64,000 nt of DNA from Candidatus Scalindua sp. (GTDB taxonomy: Bacteria; Planctomycetota; Brocadiia; Brocadiales; Scalinduaceae). A model generated the notes under the pieces. The model saw only the letters and a list, made by a program, of their open reading frames with translations. It had not been told where the DNA came from and made no database searches. Below, piece by piece: positions 38,941 through 49,922 of the stretch. A program made the position numbers and the translations under genes. The stretch covers positions 23,747 through 87,746 of the forward strand of contig JABHIW010000153.1 of NCBI GenBank assembly GCA_018670825.1. The letters are read 5' to 3'. Each line of letters starts with the position of its first letter. Position 1 is the stretch's first letter.

Positions 38941-39656
38941 ATGAAAAAGATAATAGTAATAGTGGTGTTGATGATCATGGGATATTCCATTCAGGCACAA
39001 GGCACGATGACAACAATAGGGACGGCAACATACAGTGGATCGGATTACAATCTCATCTGGGACGATGACAACAACGGGAATTCAGTAGTCTGGCTGGACT
39101 ACACGAATAGTACTGCAAACTGGACAGCCCAGAACACGTGGGCATCGGGGTTGGATGTAGCGCTAACGTATAATGTTGACCCCGGTTATGCAGTAACCTG
39201 GAATGATGTCGACTGGAGATTGCCGACAACGGTGGATGGCCTATATGTGTGGGGTTACGATGGCACCACAACGGCCGGTTATAACATCACGAATAGTGAG
39301 ATGGGTCATCTCTTTTACACAGAGCTGGGAATAAAGGGTATTACGCCACAGACGGAACAAACCCACAACCGGGATGGGGTCTGAATAACAAAGGAGATTT
39401 TCAGGATTTGTCAGCGGCCTCTTATTACTGGTCTGGTACGGAGTATGCGTCTTTTCCTGCCACCGCCTGGGGCTTCAACTTCACCAACGGCAGCCAGGGC
39501 ACGAACTTCATCGAGGGCCCCCCCAATAGGTCCGCGCTGGCAGTTCGTTCCGGTGATGTTGCCGCTGTGCCAGAACCAGCGACCTTTGCATTACTCGGAA
39601 TCGGTCTTGCGGGGATGGTTGGTTACGGCGTAAGAAGAAGGCTGCAACTTAGGTAA
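38941..39656 (+). pseudogene. PEP-CTERM/DUF1566 protein split by a -1 frameshift (ORFs 38941-39384 and 39408-39656)
   Basis: Paralogue of 32007-32693; GAGCTGGG-AATAAAGG here versus GAGCTGGGGAATAAAGG in the paralogue; second ORF ends VPEPATFALLGIGLAGMVGYGVRRR. Confidence 0.85.
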
Positions 39657-39951
39657 TTTGATTATTGCCTACTGCAGGTTCAGGCTTGTAGCCTGAACCT
39701 TAACGTTTCGGTCCAATCTACCCGTCAAAAAGACATGTCGGGCTGGCAAGATTGAACCAGCAATTAATAAATAAATTCTTAATAAAGCAAGAGAAACTTC
39801 AACTTCCCCGGACAGAAAGCGCCGAGAACTTTAATCCCCTCCTTACGAAGGAGGGGAAATGGGGTGGTTGAAAAACTAAAAAAGTATTCCGTACTTATTA
39901 ATAATTTACGTAAGCAGGACAGCATTTCTTAACATACACACCGCTTTCTAT

Positions 39952-40776
39952 CTAATAAGCGAACAACGACTTCACATCACCGTATTCCGGTGCAATTAAC
40001 TGCTGTAACTGTTCTATAGCTACCTTCCCCTTCTCTCCCATATGTGCCGAAAAATCATTCACGTATAGACCTATGTGTGATTTAACAACACTCTCTTCCG
40101 TTTCCTGAGCATGTTCCTTTATAAAGGATTCCGATTCTTTAGGATTGTTCCAGGCAAATTCAACACTTCTCCGAATCAATTCATCCACCTTTCTGGCCAC
40201 ATCTTTACCTATATCTCTACGGGCCACAATTCCACCCAGTGGGATTGGCGCTTCCGTTTTCTTTTCCCAATACTCGCCCAGGTCACAGATCAGGTACAAC
40301 CCGTCCTGTTCATAAGTAAAACGGTTCTCATGAATCACGAGGCCCTGTATCCTGTCACCATTAAACAAATCGTGATACAACTCATTAAAGAAGGCATACT
40401 CTGCTTTATAAGTGATACCTTCGCCAGCCGCCCAAAACTTGAGAAGGGCGTTTGCTGTCGTGTTTTTCCCAGGGACTCCAACAGGAATGCCCGGATCAAG
40501 ACTATTCGATTTTGTAGAGAGTAAAAGTGGGCCACATCCATACCCCATGGCTCCACCGGAATATAAAAGTCCATATCTATTCTGTACATTCCAGAGGTTG
40601 CCATAAGAGATTTTGACAATATCAAAATTACCTGCTTGAGCGCCTTCATTCAAGCTCTGCACATCAGCGAACGTTACCTCAAACTCAAATATGCCTGCAT
40701 CTATCAAATGTTTCAATAGAGCATGAAAAATAAAGGTGTCATTAGGGCAGGGGGAAATGCCGATTTTCAACTTCAT
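39952..40776 (-). CDS. mqnD: 1,4-dihydroxy-6-naphthoate synthase
   Basis: KIGISPCPNDTFIFHALL...FADVQSLNEGAQAGNFDIVKISYG...; ATGA overlap with mqnB supports start at 40776. Confidence 0.88.
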   Translation of the reverse strand: MKLKIGISPCPNDTFIFHALLKHLIDAGIFEFEVTFADVQSLNEGAQAGNFDIVKISYGNLWNVQNRYGLLYSGGAMGYGCGPLLLSTKSNSLDPGIPVGVPGKNTTANALLKFWAAGEGITYKAEYAFFNELYHDLFNGDRIQGLVIHENRFTYEQDGLYLICDLGEYWEKKTEAPIPLGGIVARRDIGKDVARKVDELIRRSVEFAWNNPKESESFIKEHAQETEESVVKSHIGLYVNDFSAHMGEKGKVAIEQLQQLIAPEYGDVKSLFAY

Positions 40777-41441
40777 AATAAAACTCCACACAAATCTCTC
40801 AGTGACTTTATTGCTCCGATAATATCCCAACTCTCCCTGTCACGTGTAGTTGCAATATTGGAAATACTTCGGATCTGCAAAACAGGAATTCCAAAGTCCT
40901 CACCAAACTTTAATGCTCCTGCTCCCTCCATAGACTCTACTTCAACGCCGTATTTTTCGGCTCTTATAATACCGGTTGCTTCTTTCCCGGTAGCCGTATT
41001 CACCGTTGCCCCGGTAACAACAGGAAGGGCCTTTAAGGAATCTCCAAACAGATCTTCGAAAACGGGAATACACTTACTCTCATAATATTCCATCTCTCCC
41101 AGGTCCAGATCATTCAGACTCAAAAAAGGACCGGAATCTTCAGCACCCAGATCGGCTACAACCTCTTTTCCAATAATAATAGGAGTGCCCAGTACTTTTA
41201 CTTTCTCTCTTGCTCCGGCATAAGCGCCTGCAATACCAATCTGCAGGATCCTGTCAACAGGGGTACTCAGATGAAATCGTACCAGAGAAGCATAGGTATT
41301 CAACACTCCAATTCCGGTAACTAAAAAAAACAGCCCTTCCTTTTGAAGACCGCTATCGGCTTTTTCAATTTCTAAAGGTGTTATTGATGGGAATATCCCG
41401 CTAAGCTCTAATGAGGTGGCTGTACAAATGAGTGTTTTCAT
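40773..41441 (-). CDS. mqnB: Futalosine hydrolase
   Basis: Nucleosidase-like FLVTGIGVLNTYASL, IGIAGAY, VESMEGAGALKFGEDFGIPVLQIRSISN; adjacent to mqnD. Confidence 0.85.
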   Translation of the reverse strand: MKTLICTATSLELSGIFPSITPLEIEKADSGLQKEGLFFLVTGIGVLNTYASLVRFHLSTPVDRILQIGIAGAYAGAREKVKVLGTPIIIGKEVVADLGAEDSGPFLSLNDLDLGEMEYYESKCIPVFEDLFGDSLKALPVVTGATVNTATGKEATGIIRAEKYGVEVESMEGAGALKFGEDFGIPVLQIRSISNIATTRDRESWDIIGAIKSLRDLCGVLL

Positions 41442-41800
41442 AATCCTTCGATTTAATCCTAAATACCATATAAAATCAAGGCATAAAAAACATTGGCCTG
41501 GATTTCAACTGACCGCTTTATGAATAAAGAAATAACCTCTCTTCTCAATACTAAAAGCACTTGTTAATTGCTCTAAACTGGCACCATCTTTTAAAGTTAA
41601 TTTTCGACATAGAACGTGGAGCTAAGTTTTTCAAAAACTTCTCAGCCTGTCAGTTCTTAAAAAAGCGACAAATTTTTTTACTATTCTGTCAACCTACCTG
41701 GAAAGATAAAAAAGCTTTGCCATGACACACTTTTGCACCGATCACTTCTGTGACATGGCACACCTTCGCACGTTTCCTTTGACCATTCACTTTTCATCGT

Positions 41801-41838
41801 AAACTTACAACAAAAAATTTAATCTTTGTTGTAAGTTT
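41801..41838. terminator. 14-bp perfect inverted repeat AAACTTACAACAAA / TTTGTTGTAAGTTT
   Basis: Direct inspection; loop AAATTTAATC; could be a terminator or an upstream control element of the RHS gene. Confidence 0.5.
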
Positions 41839-42077
41839 CTTCCTGACAAAGCCACAGGATAATATTATGGCTGATACCATTTAATAAATCTATTGCATTT
41901 CTTATTTTGGTACACGCTTTGTGCTTAGTACGCCAAAGGAAATTTCATTAACAATGAAGTAAAACGATCATCCGCTTCTATTTGTAAGTGACGGTTCTTT
42001 ATTTTACTGCCTTTTCTGCCTTTTAGTTGTATCAACTGGCTTTGTAAAAAAAGGAAGAAATTAGTTGGAGGTGTGCC

Positions 42078-45000
42078 ATGCTTAGAAAAGTCTTTTGTCT
42101 TATTGCTGTTCTTTTAATTCTTCCAACTTTTGCTGCCAATGCTGCTACCGAACTGTCTTCCTTTTCGGTCTTTGCCACCAATAGCGTGTGGATCCGTCAA
42201 GGTGCTGATATAAACAGCGGAAACATAGGCGTTAAGGATGTAAGCCCTGGTCCCTGGCTTGCCTCGCAGTCAGAGGTTACCGTTGGTATTAATGTTTATG
42301 TGGCTGATGGTGTTTCGATCTATGGAGACTCTATTAAGGTAAAGACCGGAGCTTCGGCCTTTGATGTCTACTACAATAAGTTGACTAACAATGGAACCAT
42401 CAGGGGCAGCGAAAACACACCGTTAAGTCTTCCTCTAGATATAATGATGCCACCATTCCCCACTCCGGTTCCCGGAACTGAAGATCACGATATTCTCCAG
42501 GGTGGAAGCCTTACTCTTAGTCCCGGATCTTACGGTGAAACCATGGTGAGAAAAAATGCGACTCTGACCTTGACAGGAGGCACGTATCATTTCGAGAACC
42601 TTGATCTGGGCATTCTTAATGCGAAGGTGCTGTTTCAGGCGCCCACCGATATGATCATAAATAATCGCCTGAAGCCAGGCAAAGATGCCTTTATCGGCCC
42701 GGAAGACGGATCAGGTATCAGCGCAAAAGACATCCGCATCTATGTGTGTGGAATAAACGGCAGCACAGGCAATCTGGGTGCAACACCTAAGGCCGCCCGC
42801 ATAGGTTTCAACAATACCCTCCATGCAAACATCTATGCTCCTTTCGGAACTCTCTGGATCAAGAAGGGCACCATTGCAGAAGGCTCGTTTATCGGCAGGG
42901 ACGTAAAGATAGGAGCGAATATCCAGCTCTCCTTAAACAGCGGCTTCGGAGATCCCGATCTGGATGGCGACGGCTTTACTGAAAGCCAGGGGGATTGCAA
43001 TGACAATGACGCCACAATAAACCCTGCCGCACAGGAAGTCTGTGATAGCGTAGACAACAACTGTGATGGTCAGATAGACGAAGGGGTAATAAATCCATAT
43101 TACGAGGATACCGATAGTGATGGATACGGTAATCCGAATATCAGCACAGATTCCTGTCAGCAACCGTCAGGATATGTTGCCGACAACACGGATTGTGACG
43201 ACTCTGACGCGTCGGTAAACCCTGCCACTACCGAAATACCATACAACGGTAAGGATGATGATTGTAACTCTGCCACTCCTGACGATGATCTGGATGGTGA
43301 TGGTTTTATTAGCGTGAACGATTGTAACGACAATGATTCCGGCATATTCCCTGGCGCTGCTGAGACACCATACGACGGAATAGACCAGGATTGTGATGGC
43401 AATGATTTAAATGATCTGGATTTTGATGGATATATAGCAACACAAGCTGGCGGTAATGATTGTGACGATGACAATTCCGCCGTAAACCCCGGAGCTACTG
43501 AAATTACCGGAAACGGTATAGACGATGACTGCAACCCCGGCACAACAGACAGCGTTGTTGATATTCCTGAAGGTACCTATGGAGATCAGTATGAAAACCT
43601 CGTTCCTCCTGATGCGACAATTACATCCTATGATGATAACCGGTTTGCCCTCATAACGGGAAGTGTACAGGACAGCTTTCTCAATCCTGTTCCGGCAATT
43701 GTCGTATCCATACACGGATATCCCGAATATGGAACAGTTCAGACAAATAGTGAAGGTGAGTTTTCAATACCTGTAGAGGGCGGAGGCACAATAACGGTTG
43801 TATATGAGAAGAGCGGCTTTATAACAAGTCACCGCAATGTATATGTCCCCTGGAATGATATTGCCATAGCAGAAACCGTTACCATGATATCAGAGGATAC
43901 TGCTTCCACTACCCTGACTTTTGACGGAAACCCTTCAACAATTATTACCCATAGTAGTTCTCCGGTAACAGATGAATTTGGCGATCGTTCCTTAACAATG
44001 GTATTCCATGGAGACAACCAGGCCTTTTCCGTTGATGAATTTGGGAATGAAACTGAACTAACCACAATTACCACCAGGGCCACCGAGTTTGAAACCCTTG
44101 AGTCCATGCCGGCAAAACTTCCCCCAAATTCAGCCTATACTTACTGTTCTGAGTTATCGGTAGATGGTGCAGTCAAGGTAAGATTTGAGAAACCCGTCAT
44201 TGTATATATAGATAATTTTCTTGGTTTTGACGTAGGAGGAGCTGTTCCGGTCGGATATTATGACAGGGACCGCGCGGTATGGGTGCCATTGGACAACGGC
44301 GTGGTGGTAAAACTCCTGGATACGGATAGTGATGGCATTGTTGATGCCCTCGACAGCACGGGAGATGATCAGCCTGACGACCTTAACAGTGATGGCTTTT
44401 TCAACGATGAAGTATACGGGCTTGATAATCCCGTTCAATATAGTCCCGGTTCAACCTACTGGTACTTTGAAGCCTGGCACTTTACACCGTATGATTGGAA
44501 CTGGTCGTTTGGGCCGCCTGCTGATGTCATACAACCAAATCCCGAAGGAGTGCTTGTCGTGGACCAGGACTCAGATAAAAATGATGATCCTTGCGATAAT
44601 GATTATACAAGCTCATACGTAGAGCGCAGGAGCAGGATCTTCCATGAAGATGTTCCTATCCCAGGTACGGATTTCACCCTTCATTACGCAAGTAACCGTG
44701 TAAGTGGATACAAGTCAGTCATCAGCATTCCGGTAAGTGGTGCAAATCTCCCGGCAAGCCTGAAGAAAATTAAAGTTACTATGCGTATAGCGGGACAGGT
44801 ATTTGAACAGACACTTGATTCGTTACCAGACCAGAAGGTTGAGTTTACATGGGATGGTCTTGATTACCTTGGAAATACCGTCGCTGGATCGATTAAGGCT
44901 GATGTAAGTATTGGATTTGTTTATGATGCAGTCTATCTCTCACCAGGAAATTTTACTCAGTCCTTTGCGCAGGCAGGAACCAATGTAACCACAATTCGCG

Positions 45001-48000
45001 CAAGGCAGGAGATTATTACATGGAAAAAATATACTGAAAGAATCTATAGATCAGATAGAAAAACTGGGAAAATTGCAGAGGGCTGGACGCTTTCAGCCCA
45101 TCATTTCTGGCGGCCATATCATCCCGGTACACTTTACAAAGGAGACGGGACAACAAGCAATAATGATGTTACAATTATCACAACGGTAGCCGGTAATGGG
45201 CAAAATGGCTACAGTGGAGACGGTGGACCTGCTACTGAGGCGAAGCTAGACTTTCCATTTAGTATAGACGTAGATAGTGCTGGAAATATATATACATCGG
45301 ATACCAATAATAGTGTAATAAGGAAGGTGGATACCAATGGAATCATTACTACGGTTGCAGGTAATGGTGATGGGGGTAGTGGCTCCACTGGAGATGGAGG
45401 CCCAGCTACCGAAGCAACGATATGGGGGGCGGCAACAGGTGTAGCCGTAGATAGTATAGGTAATATTTATATAGCCGAAATCCATGCTCATAGAATAAGA
45501 AAGGTGGACACGAATGGAATCATTACTACGGTGGCTGGTAATGGACAATGGTCCTACAGTGGAGACGGAGGTCCTGCTACTCAGGCGGCGATAGCCAGGC
45601 CACAAGGTGTAGCCGTAGATAGTATGGGTAATATTTATATAGCCGATGATGGAAATTATAGAGTAAGGAAGGTGGACACAAACGGGATTATTACAACGGT
45701 TGCCGGTAATGGACAATTTGGCTACAGTGGAGACGGAGGGCTTGCTACTGAAGCGGAGTTAACCGGTCTAGAAGATATATACGTGGACAGTACAGGTAAT
45801 ATTTATATACCCTATTCCGGTAATCATAGCATAAGGAAGGTGGACACAGGCGGAATTATTACTACGGTGGCTGGTATTGGACAATTTGGCTACAGTGGAG
45901 ACGGAGGGCCTGCTACTGAAGCGATGTTCCGTTCGCCAATAGATATGACCGTGGACAGTATAGGAAATATATATATAGCCGATCACGAAAATAATAGAGT
46001 AAGGAAAGTGGATACAAGTGGAATCATTACCACGGTTATTGGTAATGGGCAATGGAGCTACAGTGGCGACGGAGGACCTTCTACAGAAGCGGAAATAAGC
46101 AGAGCAGGAGGAATTGCCGTGGACAGTATAGGTGATTATTATATAAGTGACACATACAATCATAGAATAAGGAAGGTCTCATTCCCCGATGTATTTGCCG
46201 GCCTTATTACGGTTGGTGAGATGGCATTTACGGATGAGAACGGCCTGGGGTATATAATGGATAGTACAGGACTTCACAAATCCACTATAGATCTGTCAAC
46301 AGGCAACACTCTTCTCTCTTTCGGGTATGATGGGGATTCACAACTGGAATCCTTGACCGACCAGTTTGGGAATCAGACAACGATACAGAGAGATGCTTCC
46401 GGTGTGCCCATTTCCATAACTTCACCGGACGGTATTATGACAGGGCTTACCGTAGATGGTAATAGTCATTTAACACAGGTAACATCTCCTGATAACACCA
46501 GTTTTTCCTTTACCTATGATCTGGGTGGACTCATGACAGATGAGTATGACTTGAAAGGCAATCACTTTGTGCATATTTACGATGGAAGCGGCAAGGTTAC
46601 TGATATAAATGATCCTGAAGGAGGTACATGGGACTATTCACGTACTGTGGACAGTGACGGTAACGTAACGACAACGGCCCAGACCGGTGAGGGTAATACT
46701 ACAACCTATGTAGACAGAACAGAGACAACCGGGGCTTCCACTTCGGTAAAGACCGGTTCTGATGGTTCAATATCCACTATTTCCCGTGCTTCAGATGGTA
46801 TTACTGAGACCAATGAACTCTCCTGTGGTATGACCCTTGATATGAAATATGACCTTGATTCTGAATATATATACAGATATCTCAAGGATGTTACAAGGAC
46901 TTCACCGTCAGGCCTCTTGCGGAGTACCACAAGTAGCAAGAGTTATGCAGACACGAATACCGATGGCATACCTGATCTTATAACGGATACCGTAACGGTG
47001 AATGGAAAGGATTGGACATCAGCAGATAACACCCTGACCGGTATGATTACCAATACCTCTCCTCTTGGTAGAGTATCGACAGTCAAATATAACACTACTA
47101 ATCTTCTGACAGATGAGTCGGAAGTCACAGGGATTCTCCCCTTAACGTTCAGTTATGACACTAGAGGAAGACTTATCGGCACAACAGTTGGGACACGAAC
47201 GTCTACAAGGGATTATGACGCAAACGGTTACCTTGACTATATAATCACACCTGATAATAAGACATACGACTACACCTTTGATGTTATGGGCAGGCTCACA
47301 CGGGAAGACCGTCCTGATAACACCTCAATAGGTTACAGCTATGACAATAACGGTAACATGACACTCCTTGTAACACCGAAGAGTATCAGCCACACCTTTG
47401 ATTACACAGGCAATGATCAGCGTAAAGACTACACTCCTCCAATATCTGGAAGCTATGCTTACGTTTTTGATAAAGAGAGAAAACTCAAGACCCTTACATT
47501 CCCTACCGGTAGCCAGATTCAGAATACCTATACCAATGGTCTGCTTACGAATACACTGACGCCGGAGAACACTATTGACTTTACCTATGAATGCACAAGT
47601 CTGTTGTCAGGGGCAAGCATGGGTAGTGAGACGGTAGCCTATGCCTATGATGGTTCACTCCTCGAAACTGACACACGTTCAGGTATCCTGAACAAGGCAA
47701 TCAACTACACATATGACAACAACCACAGACTGGCATCAGTAACATACGCTGGCAGTAATTATCTCCTTGGCTATGATGATGATAGCCTCCTCACCTCAGT
47801 GGGTGGTTTTACGATTACAAGAAACACGGATAACGGTCTGCCGGAGTCAGTCAGCGACGGCACATTGACACAAACCAGAAGCTTTAATGGATATGGAGAG
47901 GTTGATAATTACTCCAATACGGTAAATGCAGTCAATGCCTATGATGTAAGCTTAACAAGAGACAACTCCGGAAGGATAACAGAGAGGATAGAGGTGATAG

Positions 48001-49235
48001 GAGCGGAGACGATTACGTGGGATTACGTATACGATGATCTTGGCAGGTTAGAAGAGGTGAAAAAGAACACTAACGTTGTTGAAAGCTATGAGTATGATGC
48101 AAATGGAAACCGAACACTTGAAACAAACACCGCAAAAGGCATAACAAATAAAGTATACGACTATTCCAACGAAGACCATATTATCTCAGCAGGAACTGAT
48201 TTATATGTGTTCGACTATGATGGCTTCCTGGTAGACAAAGTTTCAGAGGCAGGGGCAACTACGCATGATTACTCCTTACGAGGCGAACTCCTCAGTGTTG
48301 ACCTGACAGACGGCAGAAGCATTACCTACGACCACGACCCGATGGGCAGAAGGGTAGCGAAAAAGATTGACGGAACAGTGGTAGAAAAATATCTCTGGCG
48401 TGACAATACCACGCTGCTTGCAGTTTACGATGGCTTAGACAATCTTACCATGCGTTTCAACTATGCGGACGGAAGGCTGCCGATTTCAATGTTGCGAGGA
48501 GGTAACACATATTATATGATGTACGATCAGGTAGGTTCGCTTAAATTAATAGTCGATTCAACAGGAAGCACAACTAAAAGAATAGACTACGATTCCTTTG
48601 GCAACATAATAAATGATACAAATCCCGGGTTTACCTTACCGTTTGGATTTGCCGGAGGCTTACATGACAGAGATACCGGTCTGGTCAGATTCGGAGCAAG
48701 AGACTTCGATCCAACCATAGGACGCTGGACAGCCAAAGACCCGATAGACTTTGCGGGTGGTGATACTAATCTGTATGGGTATGTCGCGAATAATCCTGTT
48801 AATTTTATTGATCCAAATGGTGAATTTATAAATGGAATTACTGCTGGGATTGGCGCTTCAATAGGTGCTGCTGTTGGAGCAACGAATGCAATTTTTAATG
48901 GAGGAAGTATATGGAAAGGTGCCGCATTTGGTGCACTTACTGGCGCTACAGCAGGATTTACATTTGGCGCATCAATTTATGTTCACGCAGCTGCTCATGC
49001 TGCCATATCAGCAGGAACTGATGTTTTACAACAAACGTTTACAACCCCTTGTGGTCATATAAATTATGGTTCCGTTGTTTCAAGTGGAATTGCAGGAGCT
49101 CTTGGTGGAGGTCTTGGTAAGTTTCTTGTCAGGAAAGGCGAGGCGGCAGTAGTCGATGCAGCAATTTTATCAGGGGGATTATCAGGTATTGTTAATGCTG
49201 GGCTTACTTGGGCTACTCAACCCGTTAATAGATAG
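42078..49235 (+). CDS. Giant RHS/YD protein with Ca-binding-type (MopE-like) repeats, NHL propeller and RHS core
   Basis: Signal peptide; DxDGDG...DCNDNDxxINPAAxE repeats; six GNIYIADxxNHRIRKVDTNGIITTVAGNGQxGYSGDGGPATEA repeats; YD repeats; core GARDFDPTIGRWTAKDPIDFAGGDTNLYGYVANNPVNFIDPNGE. Confidence 0.95.
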   Translation: MLRKVFCLIAVLLILPTFAANAATELSSFSVFATNSVWIRQGADINSGNIGVKDVSPGPWLASQSEVTVGINVYVADGVSIYGDSIKVKTGASAFDVYYNKLTNNGTIRGSENTPLSLPLDIMMPPFPTPVPGTEDHDILQGGSLTLSPGSYGETMVRKNATLTLTGGTYHFENLDLGILNAKVLFQAPTDMIINNRLKPGKDAFIGPEDGSGISAKDIRIYVCGINGSTGNLGATPKAARIGFNNTLHANIYAPFGTLWIKKGTIAEGSFIGRDVKIGANIQLSLNSGFGDPDLDGDGFTESQGDCNDNDATINPAAQEVCDSVDNNCDGQIDEGVINPYYEDTDSDGYGNPNISTDSCQQPSGYVADNTDCDDSDASVNPATTEIPYNGKDDDCNSATPDDDLDGDGFISVNDCNDNDSGIFPGAAETPYDGIDQDCDGNDLNDLDFDGYIATQAGGNDCDDDNSAVNPGATEITGNGIDDDCNPGTTDSVVDIPEGTYGDQYENLVPPDATITSYDDNRFALITGSVQDSFLNPVPAIVVSIHGYPEYGTVQTNSEGEFSIPVEGGGTITVVYEKSGFITSHRNVYVPWNDIAIAETVTMISEDTASTTLTFDGNPSTIITHSSSPVTDEFGDRSLTMVFHGDNQAFSVDEFGNETELTTITTRATEFETLESMPAKLPPNSAYTYCSELSVDGAVKVRFEKPVIVYIDNFLGFDVGGAVPVGYYDRDRAVWVPLDNGVVVKLLDTDSDGIVDALDSTGDDQPDDLNSDGFFNDEVYGLDNPVQYSPGSTYWYFEAWHFTPYDWNWSFGPPADVIQPNPEGVLVVDQDSDKNDDPCDNDYTSSYVERRSRIFHEDVPIPGTDFTLHYASNRVSGYKSVISIPVSGANLPASLKKIKVTMRIAGQVFEQTLDSLPDQKVEFTWDGLDYLGNTVAGSIKADVSIGFVYDAVYLSPGNFTQSFAQAGTNVTTIRARQEIITWKKYTERIYRSDRKTGKIAEGWTLSAHHFWRPYHPGTLYKGDGTTSNNDVTIITTVAGNGQNGYSGDGGPATEAKLDFPFSIDVDSAGNIYTSDTNNSVIRKVDTNGIITTVAGNGDGGSGSTGDGGPATEATIWGAATGVAVDSIGNIYIAEIHAHRIRKVDTNGIITTVAGNGQWSYSGDGGPATQAAIARPQGVAVDSMGNIYIADDGNYRVRKVDTNGIITTVAGNGQFGYSGDGGLATEAELTGLEDIYVDSTGNIYIPYSGNHSIRKVDTGGIITTVAGIGQFGYSGDGGPATEAMFRSPIDMTVDSIGNIYIADHENNRVRKVDTSGIITTVIGNGQWSYSGDGGPSTEAEISRAGGIAVDSIGDYYISDTYNHRIRKVSFPDVFAGLITVGEMAFTDENGLGYIMDSTGLHKSTIDLSTGNTLLSFGYDGDSQLESLTDQFGNQTTIQRDASGVPISITSPDGIMTGLTVDGNSHLTQVTSPDNTSFSFTYDLGGLMTDEYDLKGNHFVHIYDGSGKVTDINDPEGGTWDYSRTVDSDGNVTTTAQTGEGNTTTYVDRTETTGASTSVKTGSDGSISTISRASDGITETNELSCGMTLDMKYDLDSEYIYRYLKDVTRTSPSGLLRSTTSSKSYADTNTDGIPDLITDTVTVNGKDWTSADNTLTGMITNTSPLGRVSTVKYNTTNLLTDESEVTGILPLTFSYDTRGRLIGTTVGTRTSTRDYDANGYLDYIITPDNKTYDYTFDVMGRLTREDRPDNTSIGYSYDNNGNMTLLVTPKSISHTFDYTGNDQRKDYTPPISGSYAYVFDKERKLKTLTFPTGSQIQNTYTNGLLTNTLTPENTIDFTYECTSLLSGASMGSETVAYAYDGSLLETDTRSGILNKAINYTYDNNHRLASVTYAGSNYLLGYDDDSLLTSVGGFTITRNTDNGLPESVSDGTLTQTRSFNGYGEVDNYSNTVNAVNAYDVSLTRDNSGRITERIEVIGAETITWDYVYDDLGRLEEVKKNTNVVESYEYDANGNRTLETNTAKGITNKVYDYSNEDHIISAGTDLYVFDYDGFLVDKVSEAGATTHDYSLRGELLSVDLTDGRSITYDHDPMGRRVAKKIDGTVVEKYLWRDNTTLLAVYDGLDNLTMRFNYADGRLPISMLRGGNTYYMMYDQVGSLKLIVDSTGSTTKRIDYDSFGNIINDTNPGFTLPFGFAGGLHDRDTGLVRFGARDFDPTIGRWTAKDPIDFAGGDTNLYGYVANNPVNFIDPNGEFINGITAGIGASIGAAVGATNAIFNGGSIWKGAAFGALTGATAGFTFGASIYVHAAAHAAISAGTDVLQQTFTTPCGHINYGSVVSSGIAGALGGGLGKFLVRKGEAAVVDAAILSGGLSGIVNAGLTWATQPVNR
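45175..46185 (+). repeat. Tandem NHL-encoding DNA repeats (about 165-170 bp, about six copies)
   Basis: Recurring ATTACTACGGTGGCTGGTAATGGACAATxxxxCTACAGTGGAGACGGAGGxCCTGCTACTGAAGCG. Confidence 0.85.
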
Positions 49236-49351
49236 TGTTAACATTTGCAGTTTGAATAAGTAAGGGATCTAATGCAATTGCTCAGTAGACTATCAGAGGT
49301 TGCAAAATTTATTTATCTTATGAAGAAAGCTATTAAGTTTAATAATATAAA

Positions 49352-49711
49352 ATGTTAATGCTTATTTTGACAATTATTTTTGCAATTATAATGGGTTTTT
49401 TAAAAAGTTATTTCTTTGTATTAATTTATGTGAAAAAACTTCAAAAATATTTTATTAAAAAGAAAAAACAAAGTAATTTGATTAAATTATTTAGTTTCCT
49501 GTTTCAACTTTCAATACCGATATTTTTTATAAGCATAGGCTTTCTTTTGCCATTTGAAATAATTAAATTTTTCTCGCATAAGTATTTAATTAGCGAAGAC
49601 ATCTTAAAAAAATTACTTTCTTATTATGCATTTGTTTTTTTATTTAGTTTTTTTGGATTTTTATTGCTTTTTATAAAGCAGGGAAAAATTAAGGTTACTT
49701 TTAGTCGGTAG
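49352..49711 (+). CDS. Small membrane protein downstream of RHS gene
   Basis: 119 aa, about three TM segments; no family recognised. Confidence 0.45.
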   Translation: MLMLILTIIFAIIMGFLKSYFFVLIYVKKLQKYFIKKKKQSNLIKLFSFLFQLSIPIFFISIGFLLPFEIIKFFSHKYLISEDILKKLLSYYAFVFLFSFFGFLLLFIKQGKIKVTFSR

Positions 49712-49922
49712 AATCCGGTTAGGGTTTTGAATGTGATATTTTTTCATATCTGAATTCCTTTATCGGTTATCTATGTTGCTCGTTCATTCTGTAGCTATAA
49801 CAACATGTTAAATATTTTATTTGGTTGTGCTTGTAATATTTTTGTTCTACATTTAACAATGCTAGTGTGACCTATAGATGAGTTTTAGTTTTTGCAATGA
49901 TATTATAATTTGATAAAAGATA

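Noticed and set aside
45246-46163. 156-aa and 131-aa antisense ORFs across the NHL repeats
   Set aside because: Periodic antisense translation of tandem NHL repeats; sense frame is clearly coding
45175-46185. CRISPR-like periodicity
   Set aside because: Repeats are coding NHL units with diverged sequence and no constant short direct repeats or spacers
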